Shown one piece after another: positions 23,756-36,259 of a stretch of DNA of 64,000 nucleotides. The stretch is from Peromyscus leucopus (Eukaryota; Chordata; Mammalia; Rodentia; Cricetidae). The DNA lies in contig NC_051071.1 of NCBI RefSeq assembly GCF_004664715.2, positions 36,143,530-36,207,529 on the forward strand, in the 5' to 3' direction. The notes under the pieces are model-generated. The model was not told where the DNA came from, did not search any database, and was given only the letters and a program-made list of their open reading frames with translations. A program made the translations under genes and the position numbers. Positions within the stretch are counted from its first letter, which is position 1, and each line of letters begins with the position of its first letter.

Positions 23756-24400
23756 TATTTTTCATTTAAAAAACTTTTGCATTCAATGTATTTCCATACA
23801 ATTTTTTCCTCTCTCCCAAGTCCTCCCAGATCTCCCCACCTCTCTACCCACCCAGCTTGGTTCTCTCTGTTTCCGCCCCCCTCCTCTCCCTCCCTCCCTC
23901 CCTCTCCCTCGATCTCTCTTACTCTCTCTAGCTCTTGCTCTTTCACTCTCACTCTCAAATAAAATAACACAAAATGAAAATCCAAACAAATAAACAAAAA
24001 ACCCTAAGAAGACAAAATAAGCTAAAATAAAATAAAATGAAACAAAAAGCTGACACACACACACAAAAATCAAGTTTCGTTTGTCTTAATCAATTACTCC
24101 TAGGCATCAGGCCTGTCCTGAAGTATCGTTAATATACTCAATGATATTCCATTTGCTAGCAGGTATAAATTACAAATTGCTTCTTGGTTAGGGGTGGAAC
24201 TCTAGGACCAATTCCCCCTTTCAATCCTAGGTCTCCATCTGGTTTTAACCTGAGCAGGTGTTGCGTGTGCTACCAGAGTCTCTGGGAGGTAATATGTACA
24301 TCAGTTCTCTTATGTCTGGAAGAAACTTTCCTTGAAGCTAACTACCATCTCCGGCTCTTCAAATCATTCCACCTCTTCTTCAGCATAGATAACTAAGCCA
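23756..24400 (-). mobile_element. Old L1 3'-end fragment (Lx-type), inverted
   Basis: The minus strand reads as the distal ORF2/3' UTR of a rodent L1. It has a purine-rich 3' UTR stretch (inverted as CT/CCCT at 23868-23950) followed leftward by A+T-rich 3' sequence. The patches 'cctgagcaggtgttgcgtg' and 'ctaccatctccggctcttc' are compatible with L1 3' sequence. Strongly diverged; boundaries approximate. Confidence 0.5.
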
Positions 24401-24416
24401 TAAGAAAAGAGGTTGA

Positions 24417-24605
24417 GCCAGGTAGTGGTGGCATATGCCTTTAATCCCAGCACTCAGGAGGCAGAAACAGGCAGATCTCTGTGAGTTTGCAGTTAGCCTG
24501 GTCTACAGAGCAAGATTCAGGACAGGCACCAAAACTACACAGAGAAACCCTGTCTCAAAAACCACAAAAAAGAAAAAAAAAGAAAAAAGAAAGAGAGGAA
24601 AAGAA
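24417..24605 (+). mobile_element. B1 SINE, cricetid-like subtype
   Basis: Sense B1 from 'gccaggtagtggtggca' to 'aaccctgtctcaaaaacc' with a long A/AG-rich tail. The internal 'aggacaggcaccaaaactac' is the form I associate with hamster, vole and deer-mouse B1 rather than house-mouse B1. Perfect 15-bp target duplication AAGAAAAGAGGTTGA (24402-24416, 24606-24620). Confidence 0.95.
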
Positions 24606-24620
24606 AAGAAAAGAGGTTGA

Positions 24621-26745
24621 TACCACCTTTAAGATTTCTCATATCTTGGAAGCTAGGCAGTCAGGTGTATGGTTAGTACTAGGATGGGAGACTTTACCTT
24701 TAAAAAGGAAAAGAACACTTTACCTGCAAATGGCAAAAGTGCTCCTGCACAATGGTATTTACTGTCTTCTGATGACCTTTCCTTTGGGGTCCTTCTATTG
24801 ATCCCAGAATGAGGCAGCCAGCCTCATGGAAGGAAGATAGACTTCCATTTTACCTCTAAACTTAGAAGTCAGCAGCCTCTCTCCTCTCCAGTCTAAATGT
24901 AGATGGCAGGTGGCAATTGACAACAAGGAGTGGACAACACAAGCACATTTGGCAAACAACTCTATGTGTACATACAAGTCATTTTGAGCCTGCATTTAAG
25001 AATCACGTGGGAGAGCTCATAGGAAAAAAATAAGCTGAAGAACAATAACTGATTATCAAGTTCAATGTCATGAAGCAAACACAAGTGAGCTGTTTTATAC
25101 ATGTTATTTTTAAACGTGGGACAATGCAAAGTGTCTCCATGTTCTGTGTTTGGAAATCACAGTTCTATATACCTGCTTGCTATCCCAGGAAATTCCACAT
25201 GGAACTCTTCTTTTCATGCTTTTGCCACTTCTGATCTCAGACTGAAAGAGGAAAAGATTAGGACATGTGCTGCTTCTGTGCATATCTCCAGGGATGGACC
25301 TGATTGGGACAGCAAGGGCGTGAAGAACAGACAGATAGATGGAAACAAGGACAGAAAGCTGAGACTGGGTGAGCTGGTCTTTCTCCTGGAGGAACCACAG
25401 CACTCAGAAATGGTCAGCATGTTTAGTAGATAGAGTTGAACAGGGAGGCAGAGTTATTGTATGCCGCCAAACATAGAATCAGGGTTATTTTACACAAAAA
25501 TAAACAAGGAGGGGCTAGTCTCTGCAAGGCATAGTCTTTAGGCCATAAATACCCAAGGGATAAATCTGTAGAGGATATTATCTGCACACATTATCAAAAT
25601 CCATATACTGACCAAAGAAAAATCTTTTTTCCTCCTAGCCCCATCTTCTGGGAAGAATGTTTTGCCTCTCCTCCATGAATTTGAGATAAGAGCTCTTGAC
25701 ATGGCCGTGCACATGAGAACAGCACACATTCTTCACTCACTCAGGGCTTCCCACACTTTCTACATCCCCACTTCTAGCAAAGTCAGAGTCTTGAAAATCC
25801 CCATTTCTGAGGAGTTTGTATTTCTTGTGTCTGCCTATTTTGAAGAATTTACAGTGTTATGTGGCTGATACTGTGAAGAATAAATACGTGGGGTTTTTTA
25901 AATCTTCTTTTCTGTTTAACTTCATACTACAAAGAAAAATGCATCTCATAAACAAACAGTATTTGGGATTTCTCTAAATCTGTGAGTTAAAGATCTAATG
26001 ACATTTGGAGCACAGGGGGAAAGTAGAGACGGAAGTAAAGAAACTATTTTACTTCAAGAGTTACATTAAACTATAAAATGAATGTGCTTGCAAAAGCCGT
26101 GTATGTTTCAGTCCAATCATGATCACATTAAGTAAATATGGCACACATTTTTTATTAAATTTTCAAAATTATGTTTCAAGTAAGCATTGTGAAGGATGCT
26201 ATTTCCTGAGGCCTGCCTTCCCACAATATAAAACAGGTTTTACTCACACACTTCCAACGTAACTGACAAAACTAATGAACTCCATCATGTGAAATAAGCC
26301 AAAATAACCTATGTTCAAGGTACAGTCATATCACTGAATCACCTCCACCAGGAAGTAAATGATCTCAGCCATTGAAACCACACATATCCTACTGAATGGT
26401 CTTCGTCTTCCAGGGACTAATTTTATTTCATGTGGTTCTAATATAGGGATGAAAGATCAGTGAGAAAAGTTTTTTTTTCCCCTGGGAAATGTTCTGTAAT
26501 CTATTCTCAATTGTGAATTGGATTACTGCAGAAAGGTACATGGTAGAGATTAATATAAAAGGAGAATATCATATGTGAAAGAACTTGAGATATCAGGTCA
26601 AAAATTATTTTCTCAAGGAAAGAAAAATTCTAGAAATGGGAAAACCAAGTTCATGAGTTCACTCATTCCATCCCTTCTAGGAGTCTCTGTCTCAACATAT
26701 TACTTTGTAGTTCACTGGTGCAAGATTCCAAACCTTGGGGTGTGA
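24621..26745. other. Unassigned DNA
   Basis: Overlapping frames on both strands at 25101-25433 (up to 110 codons) have no recognisable domain. They most likely reflect local base composition. No repeat is securely identified. Confidence 0.4.
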
Positions 26746-26747
26746 GG

Positions 26748-26835
26748 TCAGAGGCGTAGCTCAGTAGCAAAATGCTTGCTGTGAATGTTCAAGGACTGAT
26801 ATTTGCTCCCAAATACCAAACAAATACAAAAGTAA
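26748..26835 (+). mobile_element. ID-like tRNA-derived SINE
   Basis: The segment 'aggcgtagctcagtagcaaa' followed by 'atgcttgctgtgaatg' and 'ttcaaggactgatatttgct' has the box A and box B layout of ID elements, and is followed by an AAACAAATACAAA tail. It is a SINE rather than a tRNA gene: the acceptor and anticodon stems do not pair. Confidence 0.65.
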
Positions 26836-27530
26836 ATCAAATGTCTGATGGGAGAGATGCTGCCACAGCAGCCTGTCTGCCCATCTGATTCATATGGGAA
26901 TGGCTACTAGCTATTCTGCTATAGAAAGAGCCTTTTTCCTTCAGAGCTTCATGCTGGTGGCTTTCTCTACATCTCTTAGTAGATCAAGTTACAGTAAGTT
27001 CTTTGCAATTTATGCTTTGGACCAAGCACTAGTTTCAATAATTAGTGAAAAAAATGCTTCAACCTGTAGGCATGAGTACTTCATTTCCAAACCTAGGTCA
27101 GCCAATTTTTGATCCACTGTATTCAATGTAGATTCTCATTCATATTCAATTACCTTCTCGGTGTTTATTTATCTATACATCTGACTGAATAGGCACATGG
27201 AGCTAAATAGACACACATGGAGGTTTATTTCATTTATCTGCTATTTACGTGTATAGAGTAAATAGTGATTAGTATCAGAACGTATAAAGCACACACATGT
27301 GCACATGGTTACCACACTTTCTGTGATTGCAGCAGTGATGGCATTCATTCTGAGCCTCTTCCTCAGCTGCCATGCCCTTCCCAAACGGCATCTGAAATAT
27401 TTCATTCTAATACTGAACTCTATTAGCTACCATTTGAACAGTTTCACAATTTATATATTAATACCTCATAATCTCACTTCATGCTACTGCCCATTGCATC
27501 AAAAGGAATAAACTAACTAGCCTTATGTGT
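26836..27530. other. Unassigned DNA
   Basis: No gene or confident repeat recognised. Confidence 0.4.
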
Positions 27531-27534
27531 GTGT

Positions 27535-27715
27535 TATATAAATTTTATCATGTCTTTTATTTTTGAGATTTTAATATAATTATATCATTTTCCTCTTCCA
27601 CATCCTCCCTCCAAACCCTCCTAAATACCCCCTTGCTTGCTTTCAACTTTATGATCTACTTTTCCATATAAATATATACATATACATGTATATATGAAAA
27701 TTGAATGATATTTAT
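27535..27715 (-). mobile_element. L1 3' UTR fragment, inverted
   Basis: 'tttgagattttaatataatt' then 'cctcttccacatcctccctc' and 'aaaccctcctaaatac' is the inverted 3' UTR wording of rodent L1 copies. Short, diverged, ends approximate. Confidence 0.5.
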
Positions 27716-27844
27716 GCTGTTTCTATTTTCTATCTCTTGTGAACAGAGCAGCAATGAACAGTACTGAACAAGTATCTCTTGAGAATTTTGCCAAGTCCTT
27801 TGGGCATATGCCAGGAAAAGGTATAATTAGATCTATATGTGATT

Positions 27845-27905
27845 GTATGTGTATATATGTGTGTGTGTGTATACATATACATATATATATATGTATATAT
27901 ATGTA
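27845..27905. repeat. TG/TA microsatellite
   Basis: Mixed (TG)n, (TACA)n and (TA)n run with several TATATG units. Confidence 0.9.
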
Positions 27906-28639
27906 CAATTGTCTCAATCTGTATAATGTTATTTGTGTACATGTTTATATATTTCCAGGACTTATAATTTGATATTGGATAACTGTGGGAGCTGATTATC
28001 AGGTTTCCTAGTGACTTTACTCAGGAGACCTGCATAGAGGATGATTAGAACACAGGTTTGAGTGCAGGTGTCTGAGATGGTCTGCACTTGGCTGTGCTGG
28101 GGGGAGGTCTTTTGCTTCACCCCTTGGCATTCCCTTTATATACCCCAGGACAGAGATAGTCAGGATCCATTGAAATAGGTTCCAGGCTCTCTCCAGGTTA
28201 TCCTGTATTTTCTATCTTTATCACACCCCTCTAAACCTTTCTATCTAATATTTCCTGCTGTTCACACTCAAGAGCACTCTGGGGAAATGTGGGGGTGGTG
28301 GGTAGCACCCCCAACACATACCAAGATAACCAGTTTGTGTGCTCTCCTTCTGCTCTCAGCATTCCTACTTGTTTATAGTTCTTTGTATAGGTGGAAGCTG
28401 ATGCCTCTTGGGGCCTTCCACCACCACAACCCACATAAACATATCATTTACAATCACATGTCTACTGTTATTCTTGTTCAACTCATATTTAAGCAGTAAT
28501 GTTGGTTAGATTTTATGGGTGACAGACAATATCTAGTGTATCTAAAAAACTAAAGAGTCAAAAACAAACAAACAAACAAATGACACTGGAATCTTAACCA
28601 AGAGATCTCAAAAGAAGGAAAAAATGACTAAATAATATC

Positions 28640-28688
28640 TTGATACTACTACTACTACTACTACTACTAATAATAATAATAATAATAA
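28640..28688. repeat. (CTA)n(ATA)n triplet microsatellite
   Basis: About eight ACT/CTA triplets running directly into about seven AAT triplets, within the L1 copy. A short (AAAC)n stretch lies just before at 28561-28580. Confidence 0.95.
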
Positions 28689-29068
28689 AGTTCATCATCC
28701 CTAGCAATTTGGGAAATACAAATTAAAACAACTGTGAGATTTTTTCTTACCCTAGTCAAAATGTCAAGCTCAACAAAAAAGTGGGTAACAAATGCTGGAG
28801 CAGTTGTTGGGAACCATCACTCACTGTTGGTAGCATTGCAAACTGGTCCAACCATTCTGGAAATCAAAGTGGAGAATTCTCAAAATGCTAAGAAAGCTAT
28901 CTCCTATAAGACCAAGCTATACCACTCCTTGGCATTTGCCCAAAGGACTTGACATCCTACTCAACAGATACTAGCTCAGTCATGTGCATTGTTGCTCTCT
29001 TCACAAGAGCTACATAATGGAAACAATCTTAATGTTCAATTGACAAATGGAAAATGAATGTGTAGTAC

Positions 29069-29444
29069 TGTCTGAGTTAGAGTTATAAAACACAATGATC
29101 AAAAGCAACCTGGGGAGAAAAGGGTGTACCCTGTCTATCCTCGAAGAAAGTCAGGACAGGAACCTGGAGGCAGGACTTGATGAAGAAGCTACGAAGGAGT
29201 CCTGCTTACTGGTTTGCTTCTCATGGCTTACTCAGCTTCTTTTCTTATAGAACCCAGGACAACCAGCCCCCTGTAAGGACACCACCCACAATGGGCTGAG
29301 CTCACTCACATAAATCATTAATTTTAAAAATATTCTACAGGCTTGCCTACAACTTGATCTTATGGAGGCATTTTCTCAATTGCAGTTTTCTCCTCTCAGA
29401 AGACTCTAGATTGTGTCAAGTTGACATTAAAGCTAGTCAGTACA
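29069..29444 (+). mobile_element. Rodent LTR-like interspersed repeat nested in L1
   Basis: Starts TGTCTGAGTTAG and ends GTCAGTACA. It contains strings typical of a very common rodent repeat: 'aatgatcaaaagcaacctgg', 'cttatagaacccaggacaac', 'cacccacaatgggctgag' and 'attgtgtcaagttgaca'. It interrupts L1 ORF2. The family name is not certain and the target duplication is ambiguous. Confidence 0.65.
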
Positions 29445-30572
29445 GCTATAGAATTCGATTTAATTGTAAATAAAAATGAAGCATGACATTTCCAGATATT
29501 ATATTTTTAAATGGGGAGATTTTAAGAAATAATACTAACAATGCCACCATTTATTTTATTACTATATTGTCTCACAGAATAATAAAAGGAAGAGTCAGAT
29601 AGAAAGTAATTTAACATTGTATGCTCTATTTTCTTTAGGTTTCAGATATTGCAGACTTATTGAGTTTCAGGAATTCTGATTCTGACAAACACAGAGAGTA
29701 TTCTTCCTAGTTCTCAATGATGTAAATTGCTCAGTAAATGAGAATTTCTTCTTTTGGGAGAAATCACTTTTTATTTAGCACATGTACATAGAGAACTTAC
29801 TAAATTTAGGCATATACTCTCAAAAGATTTCTCATCCTGCCATGGCGATACTTGCTCAATGATGCTAATTGGTGCTCTATTCACAGTAGCCAGAATTTAG
29901 AAACAACCTAATGTCCTTTATCAGATAAATGGATAAAAAAAATGTGATACATTTACACAATGGTTTATTACTTAGCTGTTTACAAAATTTAAATTCACAG
30001 TAAGTAGAAGGAAGCAGAAAAAAAAGTTTTCTAGAGTGAGGTAACCCAGACCCAGAAAGACAAATATGTTGTGTATTCCCTTTTATGTAGATATTAACTG
30101 TTAAGTCAATTATAACTCAACTACAATCCACTGAACCACAGATGGTAGGTATAGAATAAGTAATTGGGGAATGGACAGAAATATCTCCCTACTGAAGCAG
30201 AGTACAATAGATAATTATAGATAGAAAGAGGGTGCTGGAATGGGAAGATAAAGTGGTAGTAAAGGTAAGACAAGGAAGAAAATATGGGGAGAGACAGCTA
30301 AAATTAAAGAGCATTTGATGGATAGTATGGACACTTCATATAGTAGAAATTTCTTAAATTATCTACATATATGAAGGTGATCTAAATGAAATAGTCAAAC
30401 AATGAGGGAGATAGAGCCCCAATGGGACATCTCATCACCAAATGAAGCTTCCAGTAAGTAATTAAGTTGCATCTAATTGAGTTGTTAGCCAAAGTGGTCC
30501 CATACAATCTCCAAATAATCCAGGCTGTTGCCAAGACTACAGGTTTCTCTCCAAAAACTGACAGCAAGGCCC

Positions 30573-30947
30573 TGCTGTGGATATTACTCTGTATGCTGTG
30601 AATGTGTTGTTCTGATTGGTTAATAAATAAAGTGCTGATTGGCTAATACCCAGGCAGAAAGTATAGGTGGGACAAAGAGACAGGAGAATTCTGGAGGCAG
30701 GAAGGATAAGTCAGGAGTCACCAGCCAGACACAGAGGAAGTAAGATGTGAAGGCAGAACTGAGAAAAGGTTCCACGCCACGTGGCTAAATATAAATAAGA
30801 ATTATGGGTTAACTTAAGTGTAAGATCTAGCTAGCAAGAATCTTGACCCATTAGGCCAAAGAGTTTTAATTAATATAAGCATCTGTGTGTTTATTTGGGT
30901 CTGAGCAGCTGCGGACCTGGGCGGGACTGGAGGAAACTCCAGCTACA
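30573..30947 (+). mobile_element. Solo LTR of a ~375-bp class II family, copy 1
   Basis: 375 bp, TGCTGTGGATATT...CCAGCTACA, flanked by a perfect 6-bp duplication AGGCCC (30567-30572, 30948-30953). It splits the 3' UTR of the surrounding L1, so it is younger than that L1. It is collinear with 37378-37752 and, inverted, with 41251-41628. Shared strings include 'aataaaatgctgattggcc' type, 'tgagtcaggagtcaccagcc' and 'agaattatgggtta'. Sense strand of transcription not determined; strand here is relative to the other copies. Confidence 0.9.
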
Positions 30948-31815
30948 AGGCCCCATTGCTGAAAACAACACCTACATAACTTATGAAGCATAGAGAAGTA
31001 GAGCTGGTACCTACATAGAGTCCTCACCCCTATGATCTAGTGTCTTTGATATAGCAAAGTACTCTGCATGCTACCAAAGGAGAAACATAAGTACCCACCC
31101 AGCCACAAACTATTTGATCTACAATGGTGTCTGGCTTGCAAAATATGCTAGTACAATGGTAGGACAAAATTTGTGGGAGTAATCAGTCAATATCTGATTT
31201 TACTTAAGTCCCACTCCATGAAACGGAATTTGTAGAACATGAGACTAGGTAGCCCAGTAATCTAGGATAAAACAAATACTACACTTCTACCTAAAGAACA
31301 GAGAAATAAAATGACTCCTAATGACATTCTGCTATATTCATAGACCAATGCTTTGCTCAACCATCATCGGAGAAGCTTTTTCCTGCAGCAGATGGGAACA
31401 TCATGCAGAGAACGAAAAACCTTGGAGCCTTCAGCCCTAAATGGAATGTCTCCCCTGAGGGCTCAGAGAACCCAGCAGAAGAGAAGGCAGACAGAATGTT
31501 CTGTGAGTGTATATTAGGGTATATATAAAACACCAGGCTTCTATTTGTAAGGGATTCCTGAGTGTGTGAATTAATGGGTATCTGCATCTATATCTGTTTT
31601 TGTGCCCTTTCTTGAGCTCTTTTCCTTCTGTTCGCTTGTTTATCTTATTCAGATACGTTAGTTTTGTTTTACTATTATCCACTAAAGCTTGTTTTTCTTC
31701 TATGAGACAGAAAGATCTGGATGGGTGAGAGTTTGGGAGGAAATAGGAGGAGTAGAGCAAGGGAAAAATTGTAATCAGGATATATTTTGAGAGAAAAAAA
31801 TCTATTTTCTATTAA

Positions 31816-33424
31816 AAAATAACTTATTTTTGTTTATTTGCTTATTTTGATATAACTCCTTAAATAGAGAGTTTATGAGAAGTAAGGGTAGTTCCAAGTT
31901 AGCTCAGACTTTAATTTTTTTTATGTAGAGAGTAACTACTCAAATGACAAGAAAGAACAAAAAAAAAAAAAAACCACTTACTTGACATGAGTGAAAGACA
32001 CAAAATGCCCCAACTTAACAAGAAAGAATTGGTAGTTTTGCTCCCACAGAAGCTACACATACGTTTTCCTCTGGCTTTCACAGGCACTTGCATACATGGT
32101 ATGCAAACAATGCCTCAGACCCACAGACATACACATAAAATAAAATAATGAAATATTTTAAATGTATGATGAATGCATTAGATACTAGCCACATTTGATC
32201 AAGATTGTGCTAATGTCTGATAAAGAGTCATCAATCTGTTTTAAAAGAATTACAAGTGGCCTTAGCTCTTTCTGGTTCACATCCATTGTATTCTTTCTTT
32301 AACTTTAGCAACCTTTGCCCCATGTTATCTCAGTGATTCCATGACTTTACACAAAACAATCTGCTTTCCCTGCTAATATCTTTGCCATCATGAAATTCTA
32401 TACACTTGTTAGTTCTTTGATAACATTTAATGTAAAGTGAAGTACTGTGAAAATTAAGAAAGTTAAAACATTCAGAGGTCCTTAAGGCACCTATGAGAAA
32501 CCTCCATTGTTTAATTCTACACATTATTAAAATGTTAGTGATGCAAAGAACTACAAGCCAGAGGTTTAATACTACAAATTTCACCATGATTCTTCCTGTA
32601 AGGAATCTGGAGTAATTCAAGACACTCGCAAATGATTGTTAATCACTCAACCTTTCTCACACACTTGATGCTCTTTCTCTCATTTAGGTTCTTATGGATG
32701 ATTCTGAGCCTTCTCTTCTTTATAATTTGGACCTTTGCCTTCTGGTGCTCATTGCCGGTGATGTTTCCACAGCTCAAGACCCATCTCTTCCATTACCAGT
32801 AGACATAGAAATCTAGCTACTATTTCTCTGCTGGAGCTCATTTACCAGTCTAAGACAGTTTAGATTCAGCCCCTTTATGACCCCAGAAGGGACCTGTCAC
32901 TCATAGTCATATGTTTTCCACAGCTCTAATTCACCTATATATCCTGGGGGTCCAGACTAATTCCAAAGTCTGGAATCAGTCATCTTTTCCACTGCCTTTT
33001 CCACCAGGCACTACGCAGGTCTTCTTTAAACCCTTAGCATTCTGAGGCTGTCCTCATACAAGATCCCATGGTCTCACTTTCAGAATATATGTCTCAGTCC
33101 TCCAAAGTGCTTTTATTACATTGGTTATGAGACACACCTGTATAGAGAACATCTGTCCTGATTTGTTCAGACTTTACCTAGGGATTGTATTAATGAAATT
33201 CCCAGTTCTGGGAAGTCTTTTTTTGCCTGGCAAACCAACAGATGGCCATTTTAGTTCTTTAGGGGTAAGGGTTAAATTTCATATTATGGCTCTCGCCAAA
33301 GAGTTTTTTTAAATCTTGATTCACCCCATTATCTTATCCTTAATAAGGGTTTTATAACGGTTTCACAGTCGATTTTTAAAAGTTCAAACAGATAGTAAAT
33401 CTCTTACCCTTCACTTTGATTAAC
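31816..33424. other. Unassigned DNA with a SINE tail
   Basis: Mostly unassigned. At 32070-32165 'ggcacttgcatacatggtat' followed by 'gcaaacaatgcctcagac' and 'acacataaaataaaataatg' looks like the 3' part of a B2/B3-type SINE. A poly(A) run lies at 31960-31973. Confidence 0.45.
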
Positions 33425-33438
33425 TGTTATCTTATTAT

Positions 33439-33602
33439 TTTTTTTTTTTTCGGTTTTTCGAGACAGGGTTTCTCTGTGTAGTTTTGCGCCTTTCCTGGGA
33501 CTCACTTGGTAGCCCAGGCTGGCCTCGAACTCACAGAGATCCACCTGGCTCTGCCTCCCGAGTGCTGGGATTAAAGGCGTGCGCCACCACCGCCGCCCGG
33601 CT
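33439..33602 (-). mobile_element. Young B1 SINE
   Basis: Full-length inverted B1 with T-rich tail at the left, 'gagacagggtttctctgtgt' and 'aaaggcgtgcgccaccaccg'. It has retained CpGs, so it is relatively young. Perfect 14-bp target duplication TGTTATCTTATTAT (33425-33438, 33603-33616). Confidence 0.97.
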
Positions 33603-33616
33603 TGTTATCTTATTAT

Positions 33617-35256
33617 ACTTTAAAAGAAAATAATTGATTTACTCAACAAAAATATGTACAGTGACAAAACTACTGTGTATTTTTCTCAAACATGGCAGAT
33701 TAAATAACAACAGTGGCTCTCAAAGTGTCATCTCAGAATCCCCACATCTTTGTCATCCATCATCCCCTGCTACCTGTTAAGACATAAATCCCTAGTCTCT
33801 TCCAAAGACCAACTGAAACAAAAACTCTGGGTTGTAGTCTGTGTGCCTTGATCAAGCCCTACCCAAACAGGCAGAAGGATTAGAATCTCTGATTGCCAGT
33901 TCATAGTTCTCAACCTTGGATAAATATCAGAATCACCTAGGAATCTTTTGAAATCAAATTCTGGAGTCCCATATTTCAATTCCATTGATACCTGTTTCTG
34001 CTTAATTCAAACACTAGTAAAAGTTTTAAAGTTTCTTGCCCATGGAAGAAGAAAACAAATGCCCAAGATTCTGAGCCATTTGGCTACAATATTGTTTATT
34101 GAGTGTCTTCATGGGAGAACAGAACTGCTGGCTGTTTTAGTGCAGTGAGACCCCAAACTATAGAATTCTGGGATTCTTCCCTTCAGCCAGCCCTTACGAA
34201 CACTTAATTATATGTAAACAACAGTCCTCTGCTCTATCCAATCTGTTTCCTTATAACTACATTTCTCTATCTTCCATTTCTTTGCAATAATTTGTTCAAA
34301 ATGTATGAAATCTAAAATGAAAGGCATGCCATCAAAATCTAGGAATGTAGTCCATTTTTATTTGTGTGTAGCTATTATATCTGCCCTGGCTTGGAGACCC
34401 AAAGATATCTGTAAGTGAGCAGCCAAACTGGAAAGACATTCGCATACGTTTTCTCGATGCAATGACAATATGCTGCAAGAAATTAAAAGGGCAGATATTT
34501 ACTTCATTAGACTGCAAATCTTGTAACAACTTACAGTGTATATATTACAAATGGTGGAGGGAAATATGAGCAATTGCAAATAGGTACATTAATCTTCAAC
34601 TAGCCTCATCAGCCCAGCGCCTGTTAGGGCTTTTCAAAACCATTAAGACTATTAGTTCTGACCAGAGATAAGCAGAATAAACAAAAGTTCTTGCTGAAGT
34701 GGAATCAGCCCTGTAGCCTCTCAACATCCCCAGTGAGGGTTCATGAAACTCAAAGATTTCACTGATATGTTTTCCTTGTTCCACGCTTTGTTGACTCTGC
34801 TCCTCCCACGTCTGAAGAACTTAACATTTATGTTACTAAAAGAGCCTTCTGCTGAGTCTTTCCCTCTTCTGGCTCCTATGGGCAGGGAAAGGGGAGTTGT
34901 AAAGTTTCTTGGGATTTAGATTGTGATTATTTGGCCTTATGCAAAGAAACAAATCACATTTTAGCTGGAAGCAATTTAGAGGAACAAAAGCCAGAATAAA
35001 AATATGTAAATCATTTGAACAAGTGGTAGCACTAACTCTGTTTTTCAACCTACAACTTCAGCATGACTAAGGAAGTTGTTCCACTATAAAGTGAAACTTA
35101 AAATATATCTCAAAGGAACTCTTGAATTTGATTTGAATTCTAAGAACAGACCTATACATAACAATGTCTACTGGAGTTACTATGAGCAGGAAGGTCAGAC
35201 TGCTACTGCACCCTTTAGAGCTTCTTAAGTTTGAGACCTTCAGACTTGTCTAAGAA
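33617..35256. other. Unassigned, largely repeat-free DNA
   Basis: No gene recognised. The stretch 34560-35060 lacks repeat signatures and has an ATGCAAAG plus AACAAA pair (34939-34952) of the POU/SOX kind, so it may be non-coding conserved DNA. This is a guess from composition only. Confidence 0.35.
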
Positions 35257-35736
35257 TGTTGCACAAATCTTAAAAGTTCCTATTAATAAAAACAAACCCG
35301 GGAGCCAGGTATTGGGGTGAATGCTGGAAGATCAGAGAGGCAGAACAAGCCACAGCCACCTCACCTTGCCAGTTCCTCAGCTGATCCTGTTTCCTCAGAC
35401 TGGAAGCCTCTGAGTCCTCATCCAGAATGAATCTCAGCTGAACTGTTGCTCACAATCCTAAAAGCTTAACCAGGCTATAGTTCCTCATCCTCACACTTTA
35501 AATACCTTTCTGCCTCCTGCCATTACTTCCTGGTGTGAGTCATCATGCCTGGGTGTTTCCAGTGTGGCCTTGAACTCACAGAGATCCAGGTAGATCTCTG
35601 CCTCTGGAATGCTAGGATTAAAGGTGTGTGCTACCACTGCCTATCCTCTATGTTTAATATTGTGGCTGTTCTGTTCTCTGACCCCAGATAAGTTTATTGA
35701 AGTACATAATATTTCGGGGAACACAATACCACCACA
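35257..35736 (-). mobile_element. Solo LTR related to the mys-like LTR, with B1-derived core
   Basis: Left end TGTTGCACAAATCTT, right end CACAATACCACCACA. The left part 'attaataaaaacaaacccgg' then 'gtgaatgctggaagatcag' parallels the mys-like LTR ('ttaataaaaaccc', 'gtaaatgctgaaagatcag'). Positions 35572-35642 are an inverted B1 segment ('gaactcacagagatccaggt' to 'aaaggtgtgtgctaccactg'). No convincing 6-bp duplication found, so it may be old or have shifted ends. It is not attached to an internal region. Confidence 0.75.
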
Positions 35737-36056
35737 AGCATCATTATGGTCTGTAATGCAAATATCTTTCTCTATGATTACTATATTTTAAATGACTTCA
35801 GAAGCTAAAAGGAAAATTTAGATAGAACAGGATTAGAAACCCTTTACTCTGACTAAACTAAAGCCACCATTAGAAATTCTTAACACAACTTCTCAATTAT
35901 TTCAATTATTTCTAGAGATCTATAAGTTAGCTTCCAAGATAATTCATTTAAATGTTCAAGGTCTGAGATTATACATATCTTTTACATGAAACATTATCTA
36001 GTCAGTTCTCTCATATCATCATTAGTCTGTCCCTACATCCACTACTAGAATAAAAC

Positions 36057-36060
<4 letters not shown>

Positions 36061-36108
<48 letters not shown>
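36061..36108. repeat. (CA)n microsatellite
   Basis: 24 uninterrupted CA units. Confidence 0.97.
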
Positions 36109-36109
<1 letters not shown>

Positions 36110-36259
36110 TGTCCAGCAGAAGTTTTATGGCACCATCAGTGCATTAATAATATGAAAAAATATTCCAGTGCTAAAGAAAATATTTTGTCATTAGAGCTAA
36201 GTAGTCATTCCAAGGGTTGAGTCATATGACTCCACCTATGGCATTCAGAAGGTCAAGGT

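Larger units (their letters stand above)
28500..31815 (+). mobile_element. Long old L1 3' region (Lx-type), interrupted
   Basis: One L1 copy in plus orientation. It carries ORF2 3' end patches (28690-29068, resuming about 29446), then 'gaggtaacccagacccagaa' near 30040 and a long Lx-like 3' UTR: 'ccatcatcggagaagctttt' (31362), 'ctcttttccttctgttcgct' (31617), and a closing 'aatcaggatatattttgaga' (31774) with A-rich tail. Two later insertions split it: an LTR-like repeat (29069-29444) and a solo LTR (30573-30947). A triplet microsatellite has grown at 28640-28688. The ORF2 part is full of stops. Confidence 0.8.

Noticed and set aside
25101..25433. Open frames of 97-110 codons on both strands
   Set aside because: Frames open on both strands at once point to local base composition, and no motif is recognised.
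26748..26835. tRNA gene candidate
   Set aside because: Box A/B-like text is present but stems do not pair and an A-rich tail follows; it is an ID-like SINE.
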